In this document: in pieces, positions 15,806 through 24,432 of the stretch
Layout of the letters: each line of letters begins with the position of its first letter
How positions within the stretch are numbered: position 1 is the stretch's first letter
Notes under the pieces: model-generated
What the model saw: only the letters and a program-made list of their open reading frames with translations
What the model was told of the DNA's origin: nothing
Databases searched by the model: none
From: Rhodospirillales bacterium
GTDB lineage: Bacteria > Pseudomonadota > Alphaproteobacteria > Rhodospirillales > Defluviicoccaceae
Length of the DNA stretch: 64,000 nucleotides
Assembly: GCA_016710335.1 (NCBI GenBank)
Contig: JADJXQ010000008.1
Span: 1-64,000 of the forward strand
Direction: 5' to 3'
Made by a program: the position numbers and the translations under genes

Positions 15806-16021
15806 CTAGCGCTTGAACAGCTGCTGAGCGCCGGATCGGGCGGCTTGTTTGTGTTGGATGGCGGCGCGAGCTCGAACGATTTCGGCTTCCAACGCCGCGA
15901 TGTACTCGTGCAAGGCGGCGATGGACATTTCGTCCAGGTTCACTGGCGCCGGCTGCTTCCGAACCGGTTGCAGATCGTCGGGATCCACGGCCTCACCTCC
16001 GCTCTGCTCGCCTTCGCGCAC
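15806..16021 (-). CDS. DUF1192 family protein
   Basis: A 71-residue protein with the DUF1192 pattern: a short polar N-terminus, NLDEMSIAALHEYIAALEAE, then RARAAIQHKQAARSGAQQLFKR at the C-terminus. The family is restricted largely to alphaproteobacteria and forms a short coiled coil. Its function is not established. It starts at GTG with a GGAGG site 9 bases upstream. Its promoter probably lies between it and the upstream small gene. Confidence 0.88.
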   Translation of the reverse strand: MREGEQSGGEAVDPDDLQPVRKQPAPVNLDEMSIAALHEYIAALEAEIVRARAAIQHKQAARSGAQQLFKR

Positions 16022-16101
16022 CTCTGTGCGCCTCCGCAGATTGGAAGGAAGGGCCGGCAGTCCGTCCGGCCCTGCGCCTTCGATCGTGCGGCAACTCGGC
16101 T

Positions 16102-16353
16102 CTATCTCTCCTGCGTCGATGGACGCCAGCGATAGTGCGCTCCAGCGAGCTGGTGGCCGGGACGGCGAAACACGCTGCCCCAGGACTGCGCAGTGCGCTT
16201 CAACCAGTCCGTGATATAGGCGCTCCGGATGGCGCGCGCCCGCCTCACGTGGATTTCGACTTCAGACCAGGAAATCTCGGAAAGCCGGCGTTCGCCGGTC
16301 CGGTTATCGCTGGTGACGTGAGCCTGCAGGTGGTTATTCTGGAATCCGCTCAT
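16102..16353 (-). CDS. Small basic hypothetical protein (83 aa)
   Basis: ATG start with a TTTGGAGAAA ribosome site about 9 bases upstream. The central segment RRARAIRSAYITDWLKR is an amphipathic, Arg-rich helix resembling short alphaproteobacterial proteins with an R-x2-x2-RS-xx-I pattern near DUF1127-type genes; this likeness is weak and from memory. No membrane segment or metal motif is seen. The N-terminus is Asn/His/Gln-rich. Probably a real gene of unknown role. Confidence 0.5.
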   Translation of the reverse strand: MSGFQNNHLQAHVTSDNRTGERRLSEISWSEVEIHVRRARAIRSAYITDWLKRTAQSWGSVFRRPGHQLAGAHYRWRPSTQER

Positions 16354-16688
16354 GGTTGCATTTCTCCAAAGATCGATCGGTGTCCCACAACCTTGCGACG
16401 GATCCTCCCGTTCTTATGCGCTTCCCAGCGTTCCAATTCGTCGCCCGTTGCGCACTCTCCATATACGCTCGTTGCCGCTGCCGCACAAGTTGCGTGTGCA
16501 GTGCACAATACCCTCTTTACTGTCATATTTCTGCCACACGAAAACGGCAAACTATTGAAATCATTGCCAGCCTTGTCAGATGTGGAGTACGGTCAGGTTC
16601 GAAGCAAGGGCACTTATGCGCTGCGTGCGCGACAGGACTGCGTGCAAGTACTGGCTGCTAGTGCACGGACATACTGCTTATGCGCGTG
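16354..16688. other. Intergenic region, relatively AT-rich, no gene recognised
   Basis: About 335 bases between the stop of the AsmA gene and the start of the small basic protein, both on the minus strand. The stretch 16500-16570 is clearly lower in GC than its surroundings and probably holds the promoter of the 83-aa gene. ORFs here are short and cysteine-rich in both directions and not convincing. Confidence 0.4.
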
Positions 16689-19600
16689 TCAGGGCGGCGT
16701 TTCAAGAACTCCGGGCGGCGAATCCGACGGGTCCGTGAGGGGCCCAAGTCCCCGCTGAAGACCCTCGCCGCCCGGCGTCGGAGTCACCGTGGGCAGTGAT
16801 TCGATCCGGATGCGGACGTCGGCATCGTCGATGGGACCGCTAACCGTGAAATCGATTCGCTGCGGCGGATCGATGCGCCCGAGGTCAGCGACGACATCGA
16901 CGGCGAGCTGGCGCCAAACCTCGGGCGCCATGGTGACCCCGCCCGCCATATCGATCATCCATGCCGGCAGATCCACCACGCCGCGCCCTTCTCCGCGGGC
17001 CCAGCCGAGGACGATGGATAGATCGTCAGACCGAACAATCCCGTCCTCCACCCGCGCCGTCGCACTGACGTCGGCGCCTGATGCCGGCGCCGCCGCCGGC
17101 CGCAACAGGGCGCCCGCCTGGTCGAGCGCCTTCAGGATCCGAAACAATGGCGCGGTGCCGGCGGCCGCCGCATCCGTCACCACCACATCGGTCAGCGTCA
17201 GGCGTCCCGAGCCCTGCAGACGGGACACCAGTTCGGCAGTGCTCTGTCCCGAAGCCGCCAGCCGGAGATCGACGTCTCCCCGTCCGGCGGATACCGCCCG
17301 CGCAGCAGAATCTTCAGCCGATGCCGCGGAGACTCGCCGTAGATCCGCCCCGGAAAGCTCCGCGGTCATGTCCACCGCCGCAGGCACGCCCGCTGCTGAA
17401 ACATGACCCGATGCGGTGAAGGCTCCGTCCCACAACCGCCCCGCAATATCTGCAATGGTCAGGCGTCCGTCGGCGAGAGTCGCCTGCAGGCGGGCGGCCT
17501 CCAGGGCCGTGGCGCCGTACGCAATCGCTTCGGCATCAAGCATCAGACGGCCGTCGATCGCCGTGAGCACGCCGAAATCGAACGGTATCCGCGACCAGTT
17601 CGGTTGAGTGGCACCCCTGGTACCGGACGCTGGCGGGTCCTCGCGCCGTCGCTCCGCCGACGAGGCCGGCATCGGTTTCCTCAACGACGCCTGATCGTCG
17701 GTTGCGGAGAGGAACCGGTCGATCACGATGCGCCCGGCGGCAAGCTCGGCGTCGATGCGAGGGCGCGGCGCGGCGAAATTGACGTTAGCCGATCCGGTCA
17801 TGCGGACGCCGGCCACCGTCCCTTCGATGGCGGCGGCGGACACGCCCTTGCGGTCGGCGGTGACGGAGCCGCTGACGTTGGTCGGGCCCCACGCCCGGGC
17901 TGGAGGGGCGCCGCCAAGCGCAGCGATCATGCGCGTGAGGTCGTCGTGGCGGAGCGTCGCCCGGCCGACGAATCTCGGTTCGCCGTCGAATGCCGCGACA
18001 TCGCCGGTCGCTTGCAGGAAGGCTCCGGCCACCGTCAGGCTCAGGTCGAGAGCCGCTTGGTCTGCCGTTCCCGAAAGCCGGCCGGAACCGGCAACGGGTC
18101 CGACGGCGCGCGCCACTTTCGGAACCTCCATGGCCAAAACCGGCAGCAATCGGGCCGGATCGGTTGCGCTGAACTCGAAATTGAGGCCATCGAACCGCGG
18201 GCGCTCGGCCGGCGTGCTGACCACGCCGGAGATCCAGCCCGAGGCTCCTGCCACGTCGCCGACGCTGAGCCGCCGCAGCAGCAACCGGTCGCTCCCCAAG
18301 GCCCCGTCGAACACTACCGTCTCCATCCGGGCTCCGCGATAGCCGAGGGCGCCGACGCGAAGCCGCAGATCGAGGGCCGGGTTTGCCGGAACTTCCGCTT
18401 CCGTTTCGCCCGCGCCGTCGGGCGAGGCGGCGCCTGCCCGTCCGCCGGTTGCCACCGTGCCGCCTTGGGCGGTCGCGGTCGACCATAGCGACGACGGCAG
18501 CAGCCCGTCCAAAGTGAGGCGATCCATGCTCAAGTCCGCGACGAGCGGCGGGGAGTCTTCCGGGCTCCAGATCACGCGGCCGGCCACGGTCGAGCCGTCG
18601 AGCTGCGCCGTCAGGTCGTCGGCCGCGATGTGCTGCGGCGATGCCGAGAGTGCCGTCTTCAACGTCACGGACCGCAGGTGCTGGCGCGGCAAATCGTCCC
18701 GATCCAGGCCGAGCCAGCGCAGGACGCCGCGCAGATCATCCGACCGGGCCGCGGCGCGCCCCTCGAAACGGGGCGCGGTAGGCGCGCCGCGGACCGTCGC
18801 CGTCGGCTCCCAGCGCACGGATCCCTCAAGAGCAACCTCCGCGGCGCCGGGAATCAGCGCCGACATCTGTCGAACGAACAGAGTGCCGTCTGCAAAATCG
18901 CCGCCGGCTTCCATCTGGCGGATGATGCCGTCGCGGTAGGTGAGGGCGTCGACCTTGAGGTCGATCGACGCCGTCAAGCCGTCGAGCAGGCGCGCGGCCG
19001 CCGAGCGTGTCCTCTCCGCACGTGGCTGCGGCTGCGCGGGGCGCGGTTGCCCGGGCGCCGGCATCGCCAGCCACGCATCGAGATCGAGACGGGTCGCGCG
19101 CAGGTCGAGTTGCATGTGTGGCGGCGTGCCGAACGCGACAGCGGCGGTTCCCGACGCGCGGCTGTCACCGATCGTCAGCGACAGTGCCCGGACCTCCGCG
19201 CCCACTGCCGCAGCCTCCAGCGTGCCGGAGAACGTGGCCGCCTGCGCGAGGAAAGCGGGGGCGTGCATGTCGAACCGCTCGGCGAGAAAGGCGGCGAGGT
19301 CGGCGCTGCTCCCCTCGATGTGTCCCTGCAGACGCGGCGCAGCGTCGCCGAGGCCCAACAGGGTTCCGCGTACCTGACCGCCGGTTCCGGTCGAATCGGC
19401 GACGGCCAAGCGCAGCGGCACCGGATCAGATCCGCTGACGTCGCCGAGCGCAAGTTCGAACGCCAGTGCCGCGTCTCCGTAGCGCAGCCGGCCCTTGCCC
19501 TCGAATGGACCGCTGAGCGAACGTGCCGCGAGGTTCGCCGTCAGCCCGCCGATCCGCTCGACTGTCCCTTCCGCCTCGTTGCGGATGATGACCGTGCCGT

Positions 19601-20120
19601 TCTCGATTTCGATGCTGTCGAGCCGAACCAGCGACCCGTCCCACGGCGCCGCCGCCGCGCCATTCCCGCTGCCGGAAACCGGAAGGGCGAGGGAAGATTC
19701 TGAAGACTGTCGGGTGCGGACCCCGTCCCAGTTGAGGCGGCCGTCGGCGAGGACCTCGATGAGAACGACCGGGTCGATCAGCCGCACCTCGGCGAAGCGG
19801 ATCCTTCCGCCGAACAAGGCGCCAGGCTCGATCCTGATGTCGGCGCGGGCGAGGCGAAGCATGTAGGGGTCGGGGCGGCCGGCGGCGTTAGCGAGCCGCA
19901 GGTCCTCCACGGTGACGGCTGGGCCCGGTAGCAGCCGCAAGTCGAGGTCGCCGCCGATGACGATGTCGCGGCCGGTAACGCGCTGCACCTCCCGCGCGAC
20001 CGCGTCCTTGTATTGTGTCCAATCGACGAAGCTGGGGGCGGCGAGAGCCAGCGCGACAAGCATGATGAGCGCGCCGAACAGGCCGATGAAGATCCGTTTC
20101 ACGCTTCGTCCCTGGTCCAT
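16689..20120 (-). CDS. AsmA family protein (1143 aa)
   Basis: Large envelope protein of the AsmA/TamB-like group, now viewed as bridge-type lipid-transport proteins between inner and outer membrane. One N-terminal helix (residues ~9-30) anchors it. The conserved AsmA start is visible: FVDWTQYKDAVAREVQRVTG followed by GDLDLRLLPGPAVTVEDLRL. A long repetitive beta-rich region follows, and the C-terminal AsmA_2 part carries GRGDVDLRLAASGQSTAELV, GSGRLTLTDV, and near the end a GRGVVDLPAWMIDMAGGV segment. GGAGG lies just before the ATG. It is a stand-alone gene upstream of the small 83-aa protein. Confidence 0.9.
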   Translation of the reverse strand: MDQGRSVKRIFIGLFGALIMLVALALAAPSFVDWTQYKDAVAREVQRVTGRDIVIGGDLDLRLLPGPAVTVEDLRLANAAGRPDPYMLRLARADIRIEPGALFGGRIRFAEVRLIDPVVLIEVLADGRLNWDGVRTRQSSESSLALPVSGSGNGAAAAPWDGSLVRLDSIEIENGTVIIRNEAEGTVERIGGLTANLAARSLSGPFEGKGRLRYGDAALAFELALGDVSGSDPVPLRLAVADSTGTGGQVRGTLLGLGDAAPRLQGHIEGSSADLAAFLAERFDMHAPAFLAQAATFSGTLEAAAVGAEVRALSLTIGDSRASGTAAVAFGTPPHMQLDLRATRLDLDAWLAMPAPGQPRPAQPQPRAERTRSAAARLLDGLTASIDLKVDALTYRDGIIRQMEAGGDFADGTLFVRQMSALIPGAAEVALEGSVRWEPTATVRGAPTAPRFEGRAAARSDDLRGVLRWLGLDRDDLPRQHLRSVTLKTALSASPQHIAADDLTAQLDGSTVAGRVIWSPEDSPPLVADLSMDRLTLDGLLPSSLWSTATAQGGTVATGGRAGAASPDGAGETEAEVPANPALDLRLRVGALGYRGARMETVVFDGALGSDRLLLRRLSVGDVAGASGWISGVVSTPAERPRFDGLNFEFSATDPARLLPVLAMEVPKVARAVGPVAGSGRLSGTADQAALDLSLTVAGAFLQATGDVAAFDGEPRFVGRATLRHDDLTRMIAALGGAPPARAWGPTNVSGSVTADRKGVSAAAIEGTVAGVRMTGSANVNFAAPRPRIDAELAAGRIVIDRFLSATDDQASLRKPMPASSAERRREDPPASGTRGATQPNWSRIPFDFGVLTAIDGRLMLDAEAIAYGATALEAARLQATLADGRLTIADIAGRLWDGAFTASGHVSAAGVPAAVDMTAELSGADLRRVSAASAEDSAARAVSAGRGDVDLRLAASGQSTAELVSRLQGSGRLTLTDVVVTDAAAAGTAPLFRILKALDQAGALLRPAAAPASGADVSATARVEDGIVRSDDLSIVLGWARGEGRGVVDLPAWMIDMAGGVTMAPEVWRQLAVDVVADLGRIDPPQRIDFTVSGPIDDADVRIRIESLPTVTPTPGGEGLQRGLGPLTDPSDSPPGVLETPP

Positions 20121-20279
20121 CGCCTCCGGTTGATCGCCCCCGCGGGAGCCTACAACCTCCGATACCCGAGATCAAACAGCGCAAGTGGGCCCTGCCGTCA
20201 ACCCCATGGGAAACGGCGCCGGCCCAAATGCGTGAAACGGTGGCGAGGTTGCCTTCCCCGCCTCTGGCCGCACCTTCCC

Positions 20280-21050
20280 CTACCCCTTCCGCTCCGCGTC
20301 TTGCTCGGTGAAGCCCTTGATGAGGTCGATGGGGAACGGGAAGACGATGGTGTTGGTGCGGTCGGTGCTGATGGTGGTGAGCGTCGTCAGGTAGCGGAGC
20401 TGCATGGCCTGAGGAGCGCCGGCGAGGATTTGCGCCGCCTCCAAAAACTTCTGCGCCGCCTGCATCTCGCCCTCGGCGTCGATGACCTTGGCGCGGCGGT
20501 TGCGCTCCGCCTCGGCTTGCTTGGCGATGGCGCGGATCATCGATTCGTCGATGTCGACGTGCTTGAGCTCGACGTTGGCAACCTTCACTCCCCAGGCATC
20601 GGTCTGCTCGTCGAGGATCCGCTGCAGGTCGCGGTTGAGCTTTTCGCGCTCGGCGAGCATCTCGTCGAGATCGTGCTGGCCAAGCACGGAGCGGAGCGTG
20701 GTCTGGGCGAGTTGGCTGGTGGCGGCGTGGAAATCCTCGACCTGGACGATGGACTTCTCCGCGTCGATCACCCGAAAGTATAGGACGGCGTTGACCTTGA
20801 CCGACACGTTATCGCGGGAAATGACGTCCTGCTGCGGGACGTCGAACACCCGCGTCCTCAGGTCGACGCGCACCGCTTGCTGGATCACCGGGATCACCAG
20901 GATCAGCCCCGGCCCTTTGACCTTCCAGAACCGGCCGAGCATGAAAACAACGGCGCGTTCGTACTCACGCATCACCCGAATGGCGGATGCGATGATCAGC
21001 AGCACCAGGATGGCCGGGACGATCAGCCAGATCTCGTTCAGGAACGGCAT
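20280..21050 (-). CDS. Stomatin/prohibitin-like SPFH protein (slipin)
   Basis: A 256-residue membrane scaffold protein: one N-terminal helix (EIWLIVPAILVLLIIASAI), then the SPFH domain (YERAVVFMLGRFWKVKGPGL, RVFDVPQQDVISRDNVSVKV, TTLRSVLGQHDLDEMLAERE) and a C-terminal helix of the QAEAERNRRAKVIDAEGEMQ type. It forms oligomeric rings in membranes. The ATG at 21050 has a GGAGAGGGAG site; a GTG at 21077 overlapping the nfeD stop is the alternative. The NfeD protease encoded immediately upstream is its standard partner, known to cleave the C-terminus of stomatin in archaea. Confidence 0.95.
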   Translation of the reverse strand: MPFLNEIWLIVPAILVLLIIASAIRVMREYERAVVFMLGRFWKVKGPGLILVIPVIQQAVRVDLRTRVFDVPQQDVISRDNVSVKVNAVLYFRVIDAEKSIVQVEDFHAATSQLAQTTLRSVLGQHDLDEMLAEREKLNRDLQRILDEQTDAWGVKVANVELKHVDIDESMIRAIAKQAEAERNRRAKVIDAEGEMQAAQKFLEAAQILAGAPQAMQLRYLTTLTTISTDRTNTIVFPFPIDLIKGFTEQDAERKG

Positions 21051-21073
21051 GTCGGCATCTCCCTCTCCGTCTA

Positions 21074-22519
21074 TCACATCCCACCGGTTGGAACGGGCGT
21101 AGAACTCTCCGTGGGGGCGACGTGCAACGTCAAACCGTCCATTGCCGCGACGCGAACCACGGCGCCGGGCTCCATCGGCCGATCACTGAGGGCGCGCCAG
21201 ATCTCCCCATGAATGCGGACATGCCCCTCCTCGTCCGACCAGTCGAGCACCGTGCCGATTCCGCCGATCATCTGCTCGGCCCCCGCCACCACCGGTCTCC
21301 CTCGCGCCCGCATCAGCGCCATCAACAGCGCAAGAAGCGTCACCGCCGCGACGAACGCCGTGACGCCGATGAGCTCCCAGGCGATGGCGAATCCCGGCAC
21401 GTCGGTGTCCATCAGCATCACCGAGCCGATTACGAACGCGGCAATGCCGCCGAGGCCAAGCACACCAAAACTGGGAGTCACCGTCTCTGCGACGATCAGG
21501 CCGATCCCCAGCAGCAGCAGCGCCAGCCCGGCGTAGCTCACCGGCAGCACGTGGAAGGCGTAGAAGGCGAGCAGCAGGCAGATGGCGCCGATCACCCCCG
21601 GCCCGACCAGGCCGGGACTGTAGAACTCGAACAGCAGGCCGTAGATGCCGACCAGCATCAGGATGTAGGCGACGTTGGGGTTGGTGAGAACGGCGAGCAC
21701 GCGGGTGCGCCAGTCGGCCTCGAGGCGCTCGATGGCGATGCCCGAGGTCTGCAGCCGGCGGTTTTGACCCTGCACCACCACCTCGCGACCGTCTAAGGCG
21801 GCGAGCAGCGCATCCATGTCCGCGGCCACCAGGTCGATGACGTTGGTCTCCAGTGCATCGTCGGCCGCGAGGCTGGCGGCTTCGCGCACCGCCTTCTCTG
21901 CCCACTCCACGTTGCGTCCGCGCAGTTGCGCGAGGGAGCGGATGTAGCCGATGGCGTCGTTGACGGCCTTGTCGGAGAGGCCGGGGGGGCGCGCCGGGTC
22001 GCTGCCATCGGTCCCGTTCTTCCCGCCATCGTCGCCTTGCTTGCCGTCGGCCGGCCTGCCATCCCCCTGCTTGTCGTCAGTTGGTGCCGGCGACGGCGTG
22101 CCGGGGGCCCCGATCTGCACCGGCGTCGCGGCGCCCAAATTGGTGCCGGGCGCCATCGCCGCCACGTGGCTTGCGTAGCTGATGTAGGTGCCGGCGCTGG
22201 CGGCGCGCGCACCGCTGGGCGCGACGTAGCTCACCACCGGCACCGACGATGACAGGATCGCGCGGATGATGTCGCGCATCGATGTGTCGAGGCCGCCGGG
22301 GGTGTCCATGCGCAGCACCACGACCTCGGCGTCGCGCTCCGCCGCTGCGTCGAGGCCGCGAACGACGTAGTCGCTGGTCGCCGGCCCGATCGGTCCCTCG
22401 ATGTCGAGCACCAGCGCCACACGACCGGAGGCATCGCTTGCGGGCTCGGCCCACACCACCCCCCATGCGGCGGAGATCACGCCGACCAACAGCACTGCGA
22501 TCGAGGCAACACGTCCCAC
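21074..22519 (-). CDS. NfeD-like membrane serine protease with ClpP-type domain
   Basis: A 481-residue long-form NfeD protein. A signal segment (1-25) is followed by a ClpP/SppA-like protease domain (35-~235) with nucleophile S108 in PSGARAASAGTYISYASH and general base K209 in EWAEKAVREAASL. Four or five membrane helices (~290-410) follow, then a C-terminal OB-fold (MIGGIGTVLDWSDEEGHVRI). Between catalytic Ser and Lys is a Pro/Gly/Asp/Lys-rich insert (~137-180), probably disordered. It is the first gene of a two-gene unit with the slipin and is expected to act in membrane protein quality control. Confidence 0.94.
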   Translation of the reverse strand: MGRVASIAVLLVGVISAAWGVVWAEPASDASGRVALVLDIEGPIGPATSDYVVRGLDAAAERDAEVVVLRMDTPGGLDTSMRDIIRAILSSSVPVVSYVAPSGARAASAGTYISYASHVAAMAPGTNLGAATPVQIGAPGTPSPAPTDDKQGDGRPADGKQGDDGGKNGTDGSDPARPPGLSDKAVNDAIGYIRSLAQLRGRNVEWAEKAVREAASLAADDALETNVIDLVAADMDALLAALDGREVVVQGQNRRLQTSGIAIERLEADWRTRVLAVLTNPNVAYILMLVGIYGLLFEFYSPGLVGPGVIGAICLLLAFYAFHVLPVSYAGLALLLLGIGLIVAETVTPSFGVLGLGGIAAFVIGSVMLMDTDVPGFAIAWELIGVTAFVAAVTLLALLMALMRARGRPVVAGAEQMIGGIGTVLDWSDEEGHVRIHGEIWRALSDRPMEPGAVVRVAAMDGLTLHVAPTESSTPVPTGGM

Positions 22520-22663
22520 AGGCGCACCGGTGCGTCAACTCGGCCGCGACATCGGCCGTCACTGATGATTGCGCACTCTCGTCAGGATTTCCAGCCGCCT
22601 GCGCGGCTGATGATTTCGATCACCTGCCCGGCGTGCACGCTCCGCCGTCGCATTTCGTTCCCG

Positions 22664-23563
22664 TCACCTGCCCGTGCGCATCGCCCGCCGTTCCGCGGCC
22701 AGCACGCCGCGGAGGCCGGAGCGGTAGTTTGGCCACGCGAGGCGGACGCCGAGGTCCTGCTTGATGCGGTGGTTGGAGACAAGCCGGTCGTCCTGCCAGA
22801 AGCTCTGCGCCATCGCAGACATGTCGCGGACGGCCTCGTCCCAGGTGAGGAGGGGCGGCGCATCGACGCCGAGAAGATCACAAGCGTAGGAGATGACATC
22901 GGCCGGCCGGGCCGGCTCGTCGTCGCAAACATTATAGATCGCAGCAGGATCGGGCCGCGCCATCGAGGCCGCCAGTACGGTCGCCACGTCGTCCACGTGG
23001 ATGCGCGAGAACAGGTTCGGCCGATCGATGCGGCGGGCCCGGCCGCTCCGCACCTGATCGAAAGCGCTGCGGCCGGGCCCGTAGATCCCGGCCAGCCGGA
23101 ACACGTGCACCGGCAGCCTGTGGGTCCGCGCCAGTTCGAGCCAGCGCCGCTCCGCCTCGACGCGGCGTCGGCTCCTTGCTGACGATGGCCGCAGCGGCGC
23201 CATCTCGTCAACCACCCGCCCGCCAGTGTCCCCGTAGACGCCGGTGGTGGAGAGATAGCCAATCCAGCGCACGTCGCCGAGGCGGGCGAGCGCGTCGCCA
23301 TGCAGGTCGAGCACGACGTCGCCGGCCTCGTCGGGGGGAACCGACACCAGGATCGCCGTCGCGCCCGCGAGCGACGCTTCAGGATCGGCAAGCGGCCGGT
23401 TCCGCGAGAACGGCAGGATGCCGCAGCCGCCGGCCGGCGTCTCCAATCTGCTGCCGACCTCGCGCGCGGTGCCGGTGATCCGCCAGCCCTCCCGCTGCAA
23501 GCGCTGCGCCAGCGCGGTCGCGCAATAGCCGAGGCCGAAGCAGAACAATTCCGGCGCTGTCAT
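22664..23563 (-). CDS. NAD(P)-dependent epimerase/dehydratase family protein (SDR)
   Basis: Extended short-chain dehydrogenase of about 299 residues. The N-terminus LFCFGLGYCATALAQRLQRE has a Gly-rich nucleotide loop in an atypical GLGYCA form, as in YeeZ-like members. Later motifs are YLSTTGVYGDTGGRVVDE (Ser-Thr-Tyr region), HVFRLAGIYGPGRSAFDQVR and RIHVDDVATVLAASM. A canonical YxxxK is replaced by a divergent segment, as in related atypical SDRs. The start at MTAPELFCFG avoids 55 unconserved residues that would run into the GST gene. GST lies 20 bases upstream on the same strand. The substrate is unknown. Confidence 0.85.
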   Translation of the reverse strand: MTAPELFCFGLGYCATALAQRLQREGWRITGTAREVGSRLETPAGGCGILPFSRNRPLADPEASLAGATAILVSVPPDEAGDVVLDLHGDALARLGDVRWIGYLSTTGVYGDTGGRVVDEMAPLRPSSARSRRRVEAERRWLELARTHRLPVHVFRLAGIYGPGRSAFDQVRSGRARRIDRPNLFSRIHVDDVATVLAASMARPDPAAIYNVCDDEPARPADVISYACDLLGVDAPPLLTWDEAVRDMSAMAQSFWQDDRLVSNHRIKQDLGVRLAWPNYRSGLRGVLAAERRAMRTGR

Positions 23564-23582
23564 TGATTCAGAATCCCAGGGT

Positions 23583-24287
23583 TCAGAAATCCAGGTCCGC
23601 GTAAGCTTTCGGAGGCGGCAAGCCCGGAATCGCGTCGGCGAGGATGGCGCGGAAGCTGCGCCGCGACTTGATTCTCGCATACCAGTCGCGGGCCTGTTCG
23701 TGCCGGTCCCAGGGCACATCGCCGACATAGTCGACGCAGGAAAGATGAGCCGCAGCGGCGATGTCGGCGAGGCTGAAATCGGCCCCGGCCAACCATGGAC
23801 GGCGGTCGACCAGAAACCCGATGTAGTCGAGATGGTAATGGATGTTCTTGAGCCCGGCGCGGATGGCGCCGGAGTCCGGGTGGCCGGTGCCGAGCAGCCG
23901 TTTCATGACCTTCTCGGTCACCAGGTTCTCCGTCACCTCGTTGTTGAACTTGCGGTCGAACCACGCCACCAGTCGCCGTACTTCTGCGCCGTTCAGCGGA
24001 TCGCGCCCGAACAGCGGCGGTTCCGGCTGGATGGCGTCCAGGTATTCGGCAATGGCGGCGCTGTCGGCGATGGCAGCGCCGTCGGCAACTGCAGCGCCGT
24101 CGGCAACTGCAGCGCTGGCGGGCACGACCAGAACGGGCACATCTCCGGCCGGGTTCATGGCGAGGAAGGCCGGGCGCCGCTCCCACACCGGCTCGACCAC
24201 CATCTCGAAATCGAGGCGCTTCTCAGCGAGGACGATCCGCACCTTGCGGCAGAATGGCGACAGCCACAGGTGGTAAAGGGTGTGCAT
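23583..24287 (-). CDS. Glutathione S-transferase family protein
   Basis: A 234-residue GST. The thioredoxin-like N-domain begins MHTLYHLWLSPFCRKVRIVL and continues through NPAGDVPVLV to the glutathione-binding S-A-A-I-AEYL segment. The helical C-domain includes GADFSLADIAAAAHLSCVDY, the usual N-capping box. Between strand 4 and the SAAIAEYL helix lies an expanded Ala/Asp repeat (VADGAAVADGAAIADSAAI) encoded by 18-bp tandem units. The start at 24287 is chosen over an extension of nine residues. It is likely co-transcribed with the SDR gene. Confidence 0.9.
   Translation of the reverse strand: MHTLYHLWLSPFCRKVRIVLAEKRLDFEMVVEPVWERRPAFLAMNPAGDVPVLVVPASAAVADGAAVADGAAIADSAAIAEYLDAIQPEPPLFGRDPLNGAEVRRLVAWFDRKFNNEVTENLVTEKVMKRLLGTGHPDSGAIRAGLKNIHYHLDYIGFLVDRRPWLAGADFSLADIAAAAHLSCVDYVGDVPWDRHEQARDWYARIKSRRSFRAILADAIPGLPPPKAYADLDF
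24055..24120. repeat. In-frame 18-bp tandem repeat within the GST gene
   Basis: Units at 24055-24072 (diverged), 24073-24090 and 24091-24108 (identical to each other), plus a partial unit to 24120. Each unit adds six residues (A-A-V-A-D-G type) to the loop before the glutathione-binding helix. Multiples of 18 keep the frame, so the copy number can change without breaking the gene. Confidence 0.8.
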
Positions 24288-24432
24288 GGCAGCCACTGCA
24301 TACACCGAAACCATTTCGTCGCAAACGGTCGAGCGCGCGGCGCTGACTGGATTTACCCAAAAGGGGGTGGCAATCCACGCCGCCCGAGTGTAATCTGCCC
24401 AAAATGCAACTAAAACGGGATACTCCTAGCTG

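Noticed and set aside
22582..22652. 23-codon minus-strand ORF (VIEIISRAGGWKS) resembling a HicA toxin start
   Set aside because: Too short and the likeness is only a few residues; no HicB partner is nearby.
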